Below, piece by piece: positions 1-5,043 of a DNA stretch of 7,832 nucleotides (within the stretch, counting starts at the first letter, position 1; every line of letters starts with the position of its first letter). Source of the DNA: Brevundimonas sp. (GTDB lineage: Bacteria; Pseudomonadota; Alphaproteobacteria; Caulobacterales; Caulobacteraceae); NCBI GenBank assembly GCA_015234495.1, contig JADGMZ010000026.1:1-7832 (forward strand), in the 5' to 3' direction. The position numbers and the translations under genes are program-made. A model generated the notes under the pieces. It saw only the letters and a program-made list of their open reading frames with translations. It was not told the DNA's origin and searched no databases.

Positions 1-958
1 CGGCGACCCGCGCCGCTGCCAGCCGTCGGGCCTGATCCCGGCCCCGCGGCACGAGATCATGTGCGTCATGGACGGCGCCGCGGCCCGCGCCCTCGGCGAC
101 CTCGCGCGCGAGCGCTGGCGGCGGTCCACCGGCGAACGGACCCTCCCCGACGAGGCCGGCGACGACCCCTGGCCGGACGGGGTCGAGCCGGACCTGCTGG
201 ACACCCCGGTCGGCATCGCCCGCACCGAACCCGGCTGGGCGGGCCGCGCCGAGGTGCGCGAGAACGAGGCCCTGCATCTCGACGCCATCCGCCGCGCCCG
301 TCGCCTGATCTATCTGGAGAACCAGTATTTCACCTCGCCCCGCATCGCGGCCGCCCTGGCCGAACGGCTGGCCGAGCCCGACGGGCCGGAGGTGGTGCTG
401 GTCTCCACCGGCGGCAGCCCCAGCTGGTTCGACCAGATGACCATGGACACGGCGCGTTCCGAGGTGCTGTTCCGGCTGGAGCAGGCCGACTGCCGCAACC
501 GCTTCTTCGCCTTCGCCCCGCACACCCGGGAGGGCGACCGGATCATCGTCCACGCCAAGGTCTCGGTCTACGACGACGAGATGCTGCGCATCGGCTCGAC
601 CAACCTCAACAACCGCTCGTTCGGCTTCGACACCGAGTGCGACGTGGCCGCCGTGCCCGGCACGGAGGAGGGGCGCGCGGCCATCGCCAGGTTCCGCCAC
701 CGCACCATCGGTCACTGGATCGGGGTCAGCGCCGAAGAGTTCGCCGCCGCCGAGGCCGTGGTCGGCTCCGTCGGCGAGGCCATCCAGCGGTTCGACACCG
801 GCCGGATGAAGGCTCTGGGCGCCAAACCGCCGTCCGGGCTCGAGCAGTTCATCGCCGAATTCCAGCTCGGCGATCCGACCTCGCCGGCCGACGCCTTCCG
901 GCCGTGGAAGCGCCGCAGTCGGTCCCAGCGCGCCCGTCCGCCCCTGCTCAGGTCCTGA
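1..958 (+). CDS. Phospholipase D family protein, C-terminal part (5' end outside window)
   Basis: The frame is open from base 2 to a TGA at 956-958, so the gene enters from the left; the ATG at 59 is an internal methionine, because homologous-looking sequence (Gly-Asp-Pro-Arg-Arg, then Met-Asp-Gly-Ala-Ala-Ala-Arg-Ala-Leu) runs straight through it. About 318 codons are present. The visible part holds the second PLD half: Glu-Asn-Gln-Tyr-Phe at 317-331, then the HKD motif HAKVSVYD starting at base 551 (H-x-K-x4-D) followed by Gly-Ser-Thr-Asn-Leu-Asn from base 593. The HKD histidine is the expected nucleophile or acid/base of a phosphodiesterase or phosphatidyltransferase; the matching first HKD should lie a few dozen residues before the window. 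About 125 residues follow the motif, with no obvious membrane segment. The substrate (phospholipid, or cardiolipin-synthase-like transfer) cannot be told from this part. The family call is firm. Confidence 0.9.
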   Translation, partial: GDPRRCQPSGLIPAPRHEIMCVMDGAAARALGDLARERWRRSTGERTLPDEAGDDPWPDGVEPDLLDTPVGIARTEPGWAGRAEVRENEALHLDAIRRARRLIYLENQYFTSPRIAAALAERLAEPDGPEVVLVSTGGSPSWFDQMTMDTARSEVLFRLEQADCRNRFFAFAPHTREGDRIIVHAKVSVYDDEMLRIGSTNLNNRSFGFDTECDVAAVPGTEEGRAAIARFRHRTIGHWIGVSAEEFAAAEAVVGSVGEAIQRFDTGRMKALGAKPPSGLEQFIAEFQLGDPTSPADAFRPWKRRSRSQRARPPLLRS

Positions 959-1682
959 TCTCGAAATCCACCACCAGCGGCAGGTGGTCCGAGGCCATGC
1001 GGGCGAGGGGAGAGAAGGGGGCCGAGACTCCGGTCACCACCACTTCCGGGCTGGTGAAGCAGTGGTCGATCCGGATGGCCGGGAAGCTCGACGGGAAGGT
1101 CTTCACCGACGGCCGCAGGCCGAGGGACCGCTGGCAGTCCGACAGCCGCCGGGTCAGGGCCTGGTAGGGCCGGGTGATCGAGGTGGCGTTGAAATCGCCG
1201 GTCAGCAGCGTCGGCCCGGTGCAGGCCGGGTGCCCCAGCCATGCCTCCCCCAGCAGGGCCGCCGTCTGCAGCCGCTGCTCGCGCGGCACCAGCCCCAGAT
1301 GGGTGTTGATGACGTTCACCGCGACGCCGTCGAAATCCACCGCCACCCACAGGGCCCCGCGCGGCTCCAGCCCCGGCACCCCGCGCACCGTCGGCAGTTC
1401 GTCCGACTTGATGAGCCGTTCGGGCCGCAGCGTCAGGATGGCGTCGCCGTACTGCTCGGTCTCGACCTTCATCGCCGCGTGGAAGTGAAAGGTCATCTCC
1501 AGCCGGTCGGCGATGGTGCTGGCCTGATCCACCAGGCCCGTGCGGGCCCGGCCGACATCCAGTTCCTGCAGGCAGACCACGTCCGGCTCGTGCTCGGCGA
1601 TGACCGCCGCGATGCGTCCGACGTCCAGCCGGCGATCGACGCCGACGCACCGATGCACATTGTAGGTCAGCAGGCGGGGCAT
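948..1682 (-). CDS. Endonuclease/exonuclease/phosphatase (EEP) family protein
   Basis: A 244-residue protein that is a complete single EEP (DNase I-like) domain. The metal and phosphate site motifs appear in order: Tyr-Asn-Val-His with Asn8, Gln-Glu-Leu-Asp with Glu40, Tyr78-Gly-Asp, Asn-Thr-His with His128, Gly-Asp-Phe-Asn with Asp163 and Asn165, Arg-Ile-Asp-His at 204-207, and Ser-Asp-His-Leu-Pro-Leu with Asp232 and His233. All are intact, so a Mg-dependent phosphodiesterase or phosphomonoesterase is expected. There is no signal peptide or membrane helix, so it is probably cytosolic. The ATG at 1682 is chosen because the first conserved strand begins three residues later; an AGGA lies 4 bases upstream, which is close. 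The TGA lies inside the convergent PLD gene (11-base overlap). The substrate is unknown; EEP proteins act on nucleic acids, phosphoinositides or sphingolipids, and the PLD neighbour makes a lipid role plausible but unproven. Confidence 0.9.
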   Translation of the reverse strand: MPRLLTYNVHRCVGVDRRLDVGRIAAVIAEHEPDVVCLQELDVGRARTGLVDQASTIADRLEMTFHFHAAMKVETEQYGDAILTLRPERLIKSDELPTVRGVPGLEPRGALWVAVDFDGVAVNVINTHLGLVPREQRLQTAALLGEAWLGHPACTGPTLLTGDFNATSITRPYQALTRRLSDCQRSLGLRPSVKTFPSSFPAIRIDHCFTSPEVVVTGVSAPFSPLARMASDHLPLVVDFEIRT

Positions 1683-1778
1683 GGAATCCTGGTGGCGGCC
1701 GGAAGGGCTCAGTCGTGGCCGGGCTAGGCCATATCCATCAGGAATGCGACCCCCGGCGGGCGCGTTCCGGAATGCGGG
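1683..1778. other. Spacer between the membrane TPM gene and the EEP gene
   Basis: This is the longest non-coding stretch in the window (96 bases). It contains GGAATGCG twice (1741-1748 and 1769-1776) and a small hairpin at 1761-1776 with a CCGG loop: six pairs including one G.U if read on the plus strand, but with an A.C mismatch in the minus-strand transcript that would actually cross it. A second small inverted repeat, TGGCC...GGCCA, lies near 1714-1729. Neither is followed by a T run in either direction, so I do not call a terminator. No convincing promoter for the EEP gene is visible; read-through from the TPM genes is possible. Confidence 0.5.
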
Positions 1779-2471
1779 TCAGATGATCACCAGCCGGTCC
1801 GCCAGTTCGTTCGGGTTCTCGGCGCCCGGCGGAAAGTGGCGCGCCAGGACCTCGCCGCACAGGCCCACCGCCGCCTCGAATCCGGCCGCCGCGTCGCCCC
1901 GTTTCAACCCCTGGGCCAGGGCCTCGGCCGCGTCGCCCCAGACATCCTGGTCGACCCGCGCGTGGATGCCTTCGTCGGCGACGACCTCGACCTGGTGATC
2001 CGCCAGGGCGACGAAGATCAGCACCCCGGTTCGCCCCTCGGTGACGTGCAGGCCATGGGCCAGGAACTGCTGCATGGCCGCATTCCGGGCCCGCGCCCGG
2101 CGGACGGCGCGCGGCGTGACCCAGCGGGTGATCGTCGGCAGGCGGGTGATCAGATAGACGGCCAGGAAGACCACCGCCTGGATGATGGCGTAGGCGCCCA
2201 GCGCCTGACCGGTCGACACCTCGCGCGCGGCCAGGTGGGAGGCCTCCCAGCCGCTGCCCAGACCGGGGATCCAGGCCGCCTCGAAGCCCAGGGGAATCAG
2301 GCCCAGCGGCAGGATCAGCGCCGCTGCCCCGGCCCAGGCCAGAGAGACGTCGCGATAGGACGACACCCGCCGCGCCAGAACGCAGAAGATCTCCCCCGAG
2401 GTCCGGGCTTCCTCCGCCGCGATGGCCCCCGCGATCCGCGCCTGGGCGTCGTCTGTCAGTCGGATCACCAT
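1779..2471 (-). CDS. Membrane TPM-domain protein (TPM split by a two-helix insertion)
   Basis: A 230-residue protein of the TPM (TLP18.3/Psb32/MOLO-1) superfamily. The first part of the fold, residues 1-40, contains Thr-Ser-Gly-Glu-Ile (24-28). Two hydrophobic segments follow at about 44-66 and 90-110, then a basic stretch (residues 111-130, rich in Arg), then the rest of the domain with Gly-Arg-Thr-Gly-Val-Leu-Ile-Phe-Val (146-154) and Val-Ala-Asp-Glu-Gly-Ile (164-169), ending in Leu-Ala-Asp-Arg-Leu-Val-Ile-Ile. The arrangement predicts a TPM domain anchored by a helical hairpin in the inner membrane. The basic stretch after helix two suggests that the domain faces the cytoplasm (inference). 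The ATG at 2471 is chosen; it overlaps the upstream gene by 7 bases, and a GTG one codon later would overlap by 4. The frame continues upstream to an ATG at 2543, but that adds only an Arg-rich out-of-phase reading of the neighbour's glycine tail. The biochemical function of the family is not known. Confidence 0.87.
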   Translation of the reverse strand: MVIRLTDDAQARIAGAIAAEEARTSGEIFCVLARRVSSYRDVSLAWAGAAALILPLGLIPLGFEAAWIPGLGSGWEASHLAAREVSTGQALGAYAIIQAVVFLAVYLITRLPTITRWVTPRAVRRARARNAAMQQFLAHGLHVTEGRTGVLIFVALADHQVEVVADEGIHARVDQDVWGDAAEALAQGLKRGDAAAGFEAAVGLCGEVLARHFPPGAENPNELADRLVII

Positions 2472-3295
2472 CCCCCGGACGCGCCCCCTCCGCCGAAACT
2501 TCCGCCGCCGCCGCTGAAGCCGCCGCCCCCGCCGCCGCCCCACGACGATCCGCCGCTGCTGCTGCTGTGGCGCAGGGCCTCGGCCGCGGCCCAGATCAGG
2601 ATCGGCGCCACGCCGGAGCCTCTGCGCCGTCGGCCGCGCCCCGCCACGGCGCCGATCAGACCGGCGAACATCAGGAAGAACAGCAGGCCGATCATGATCA
2701 GCGGTCCGACGGGGACGTCGGCCGTCGGATTGGCCGCCGCCGCCGCCCGCGCCTCGGCCTCGACCGGATCGAGCCGCAACTGGGCCTCCAGGGCCGCAAC
2801 GCCCTGTTCGATGCCGCGCTCGAAATGTCCGTCGCGGAACGCCGGCAGGATTTCGTTGTGAATGATCAGGGCCGACAGTCCGTCGGTCAGCACCGGCTCC
2901 AGCCCGTAGCCGACCTCGATCCGCACCTTGCGTTCCTCGGGGGCGACGATCAGCAGCACGCCGTTGTTGCGCTCGGCCTGGCCGATGCCCCAGGCCCGAC
3001 CGAGGCGATAGCCGTAGTCCTCGATCTCCAGGCCCTGAAGGCTGTCCAGGGTGACCACCACCAGCTGGTCCGTCGTGTCCCGCTCCAGCGCCTCCAGCCG
3101 GGCGGTGAGCTCGGCCTCCTTCTGCGGCGTCAGCAGCCCGGCCTGATCGACGACCCGGCCCGACAGGGCGGGGAAGCGGACGTCCCTCGACCCCTGGGCC
3201 GAGGCGCTTCCGGCCAGCGTCAGCCAGCCGAACGCCAGGGCGGCGAACAGCAGGGTCGCCAGCCGACTCATCTGTCCGGTGCGGAAGCGCGTCAC
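2465..3295 (-). CDS. Secreted TPM-domain protein, YgcG-like, with glycine-rich C-terminus
   Basis: A 276-residue protein. A signal peptide covers about residues 1-34 and ends Gly-Ser-Ala-Ser-Ala before Gln-Gly. The TPM domain occupies about 45-170, with the family hallmarks Gly-Arg-Val-Val-Asp-Gln-Ala-Gly-Leu-Leu (46-55), Trp-Gly-Ile-Gly (102-105), Asn-Asn-Gly-Val-Leu-Leu (110-115) and Val-Gly-Tyr-Gly-Leu-Glu (128-133). A membrane helix lies at about 197-219, followed by Arg-Gly-Arg-Arg-Arg-Arg and then a Gly/Ser tail (244-276) ending Ser-Gly-Gly-Trp. The predicted topology is TPM domain in the periplasm and tail in the cytoplasm. The start is uncertain: the GTG at 3295 overlaps the lemA stop by 4 bases (GTGA) but has no Shine-Dalgarno; an ATG at 3271 gives a shorter, more typical signal peptide with only a weak GGA upstream. 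Relatives occur next to LemA in many bacteria. Proposed phosphatase activity for the superfamily rests on plant TLP18.3 and is not evident here. Confidence 0.9.
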   Translation of the reverse strand: MTRFRTGQMSRLATLLFAALAFGWLTLAGSASAQGSRDVRFPALSGRVVDQAGLLTPQKEAELTARLEALERDTTDQLVVVTLDSLQGLEIEDYGYRLGRAWGIGQAERNNGVLLIVAPEERKVRIEVGYGLEPVLTDGLSALIIHNEILPAFRDGHFERGIEQGVAALEAQLRLDPVEAEARAAAAANPTADVPVGPLIMIGLLFFLMFAGLIGAVAGRGRRRRGSGVAPILIWAAAEALRHSSSSGGSSWGGGGGGGFSGGGGSFGGGGASGGW

Positions 3296-3963
3296 TGGGC
3301 GGGCGGGGCCGAGCCGGGGGTGGTCGGGGCGGCGTTTCCGCCGGGCTGGGCCGGGTTCAGCGCGTCGAAATTGACCGTCGGGGCCGTCTGCGCCCCCTCG
3401 GTGGCCTGGAACAGCTGCATCGGCTCCGAGCCGCCATGGAGGGTCTTGGCCCAGATCACCGTCGGGAAGGTGCGCAGCGAGGTGTTATAGTCCCGCACCG
3501 CCTCGTTGTAGTCGATGCGGGTGATGTTGATGCGGTTCTCCGTCCCCTCCAGCTGCGTCTGCAGCACGAGGAAGTTCTGGTTCGACTTCACCTCGGGATA
3601 GCGCTCGACGACCAGCATCAGCCGCGACAGCGCCTGGCTCAGCTGCCCCTGGGCGGCTTGGTATTGCTGGAAGGCGGCCGGGTCGCTGAGGGTCTCGGGC
3701 GTCACCGTCACGCCGGTCGCCTGCGCCCGCGCCTGGATCACCTCGGTCAATATGGCCCGTTCCGAGATCGCCGCCCCCTGCACCGTGGCCACCAGCTGGG
3801 GCACCAGGTCGGCGCGGCGCTGGTAGGCCGACTGCACGTCCGCCCACTTGGCCTTGGCCGCCTCTTCCTTGGTCGGGATGGCGTTGATGCCGCAGCCCGT
3901 GACCGCCGGGGCCAGCACGATGGCGGCGGCGACCGCCGCGAAGCGGGGGTTCACAGAAGGCAT
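3292..3963 (-). CDS. lemA: LemA family lipoprotein
   Basis: A 223-residue LemA protein. The N-terminus is a hydrophobic lipoprotein-type signal with lipobox Val-Thr-Gly-Cys (Cys24); glycine rather than aspartate at +2 favours release to the outer membrane by the usual Lol rule (inference). The helical LemA domain covers about 36-200 with the family motifs Tyr-Gln-Arg-Arg-Ala-Asp-Leu-Val-Pro-Gln-Leu-Val (47-58), Tyr-Pro-Glu-Val-Lys-Ser-Asn-Gln-Asn-Phe (122-131) and Thr-Glu-Asn-Arg-Ile with the following Tyr-Asn pairs (141-160). A Pro/Ala-rich tail (204-223) follows. The ATG at 3963 has GAGGAG six bases upstream, the best ribosome site on the minus strand here, so this gene probably leads the LemA-TPM-TPM translation unit. 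LemA proteins form a helical bundle, but their cellular role is unclear. The consistent pairing with TPM proteins suggests a shared envelope task. Confidence 0.94.
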   Translation of the reverse strand: MPSVNPRFAAVAAAIVLAPAVTGCGINAIPTKEEAAKAKWADVQSAYQRRADLVPQLVATVQGAAISERAILTEVIQARAQATGVTVTPETLSDPAAFQQYQAAQGQLSQALSRLMLVVERYPEVKSNQNFLVLQTQLEGTENRINITRIDYNEAVRDYNTSLRTFPTVIWAKTLHGGSEPMQLFQATEGAQTAPTVNFDALNPAQPGGNAAPTTPGSAPPAQ

Positions 3964-4024
3964 CGTCGTCTCCTCGCAGGCTGTAGCCCTGGATGAGCGA
4001 CTATCGGTGGTTAGGCTCCGCCGT
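3964..4024. other. folD-lemA spacer
   Basis: There are 61 bases between the folD stop and the lemA start, holding the lemA ribosome site. I see no stem followed by a T run and no clear -35/-10 pair, so co-transcription from folD into lemA is allowed by the sequence but not shown by it. Confidence 0.4.
3970..3975 (-). promoter_or_regulatory. Shine-Dalgarno of lemA
   Basis: On the minus strand this reads GAGGAG, six bases before the ATG at 3963. It fixes the start of lemA and contrasts with the two downstream TPM genes, which lack a well-placed site and overlap their upstream neighbour. Confidence 0.75.
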
Positions 4025-4948
4025 TCAAGCGTCCAGCGCGTCCGGCTCCACGCCCGCCGAACGGCACGCGGCGGTGTAGGTGTTGGCCAGCAGGCAGGCG
4101 ATGGTCATCGGCCCGACGCCGCCCGGCACCGGCGTGATCCGCCCGGCGACGTCCGCCGCCTCCTCGAAGGCCACGTCGCCGACCACGCGCGTCTTCCCCT
4201 CGGCCGCCTTGACCGGATCGCGCGACGGGACGCGGTTGATGCCGACGTCGATCACCGTCGCGCCCGGCTTGATCCAGTCGCCGCGGATCATCTCCGGCCG
4301 TCCGACGGCGGCCACCAGGATGTCGGCGGTGCGGCACAGGGCCGGAAGGTCGCGGGTCCGCGAATGGGCCACGGTGACGGTGCAGCTCTCGCCCAGCAGC
4401 AGTTGCGCCATCGGCTTGCCGACGATGTTCGACCGCCCGACGATGACCGCGTTCAGCCCCGACAGCTCGCCCAGCTCGTGCTTCAACAGCATCAGGCAGC
4501 CCAGCGGGGTGCACGGGACCAGGCCCGGCAGGCCGACCGCCAGCCGCCCGGCGTTGACCACATGGAAACCGTCCACGTCCTTGTCCGGATCGATGGCCGC
4601 AAGCACCGCCGCGGCATCGATATGCGCCGGCAGGGGCAGCTGCACCAGAATGCCGTGAATGCCGCGATCGGCGTTCAGCGCCGCGATCAGGTTCAGCAGC
4701 GTCTCCTGGTCCGTCTCGGCCGCCAGCCGGTGGGTGTCCGAGCGCATGCCGGCCCGCTGCGTCGTCTCGCCCTTGTTGCGGACGTAGATCTGGCTGGCGG
4801 GATCCTCGCCGACGATGACCACGGCCAGGCCGGGCCTGACCTTGTGCGTTGCCTCCAGCCGCGCCGAGGCGGCGGCGGTGCGCTCCACCAGGCCGGCGGC
4901 GAAAGCCTTGCCGTCGATCACGGTCGCGCGGGCGGGGTCCGCCGTCAT
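4025..4948 (-). CDS. folD: Bifunctional methylenetetrahydrofolate dehydrogenase / methenyltetrahydrofolate cyclohydrolase
   Basis: A 307-residue cytosolic enzyme that interconverts 5,10-methylene-, 5,10-methenyl- and 10-formyl-tetrahydrofolate with NADP, supplying one-carbon units for purines and formyl-Met-tRNA. The catalytic domain shows Tyr55-Val-Arg-Asn-Lys59 (the tyrosine and catalytic lysine), Val-Gln103-Leu-Pro-Leu-Pro, and Asp-Val-Asp126-Gly-Phe-His, matching the Lys, Gln and Asp of the E. coli active site. Pro-Cys-Thr-Pro (145-148) follows. The Rossmann part has Gly-Arg-Ser-Asn-Ile-Val-Gly-Lys-Pro (171-179), and the C-terminal signature Pro-Gly-Gly-Val-Gly-Pro-Met-Thr is at 275-282. 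All key residues are present, and the length is slightly above the usual 280-300. The ATG at 4948 has GGAG eight bases upstream. The gene diverges from the PPC-repeat gene and precedes lemA on the same strand. Confidence 0.98.
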   Translation of the reverse strand: MTADPARATVIDGKAFAAGLVERTAAASARLEATHKVRPGLAVVIVGEDPASQIYVRNKGETTQRAGMRSDTHRLAAETDQETLLNLIAALNADRGIHGILVQLPLPAHIDAAAVLAAIDPDKDVDGFHVVNAGRLAVGLPGLVPCTPLGCLMLLKHELGELSGLNAVIVGRSNIVGKPMAQLLLGESCTVTVAHSRTRDLPALCRTADILVAAVGRPEMIRGDWIKPGATVIDVGINRVPSRDPVKAAEGKTRVVGDVAFEEAADVAGRITPVPGGVGPMTIACLLANTYTAACRSAGVEPDALDA

Positions 4949-4956
4949 GGGTTCGG

Positions 4957-4960
4957 CTCC
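4957..4960 (-). promoter_or_regulatory. Shine-Dalgarno of folD
   Basis: On the minus strand this reads GGAG, eight bases before the ATG at 4948, and supports that start. Confidence 0.6.
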
Positions 4961-4988
4961 GTCGTCAGGAATGGTGCGGTGAGCGCGA

Positions 4989-5019
4989 TTTACAGACGGG
5001 GCGGTTCGGCGTCTATGAT
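4989..5019 (+). promoter_or_regulatory. Candidate promoter for the PPC-repeat gene
   Basis: In the 95-base divergent spacer, TTTACA (4989-4994) and TATGAT (5014-5019) resemble the -35 and -10 boxes of a sigma-70 type promoter. The spacing is 19 bases, or 18 if TTACAG is taken as the -35, which is longer than ideal. The -10 lies 24 bases before the ATG at 5044, leaving a short leader that includes the ribosome site. This is the only such pair I see in the spacer. It is a weak call. Confidence 0.35.
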
Positions 5020-5032
5020 CGAGGCCGAAATC

Positions 5033-5037
5033 AGGGG
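5033..5037 (+). promoter_or_regulatory. Shine-Dalgarno of the PPC-repeat gene
   Basis: AGGGG six bases before the ATG at 5044. It selects this start over the in-frame upstream extension to 4849, which reads antisense to folD and carries no signal peptide at its own N-terminus. Confidence 0.7.
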
Positions 5038-5043
5038 TACCGA

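Noticed and set aside
59..61. The ATG at 59 as the true start of the PLD gene
   Set aside because: The frame is open and family-like upstream to the window edge, and a PLD protein needs a first HKD half, which must lie further upstream.
1714..1729. The TGGCC...GGCCA inverted repeat as an intrinsic terminator
   Set aside because: The stem is only five pairs and no T run follows in either direction.
2472..2543. An N-terminal extension of the membrane TPM protein to an ATG at 2543
   Set aside because: The extra 24 residues are an Arg-rich out-of-phase reading of the neighbour's glycine tail and do not belong to the TPM fold.
3978..3992. The short GGCT..AGCC inverted repeat in the folD-lemA spacer as a terminator
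   Set aside because: A four-base arm with a two-base gap cannot form a stable hairpin, and no T run is present.
4849..5043. An N-terminal extension of the PPC protein back to an ATG at 4849
   Set aside because: The extra 65 residues read antisense into folD, are Arg/Pro-rich, and would bury the signal peptide; AGGGG precedes the ATG at 5044.
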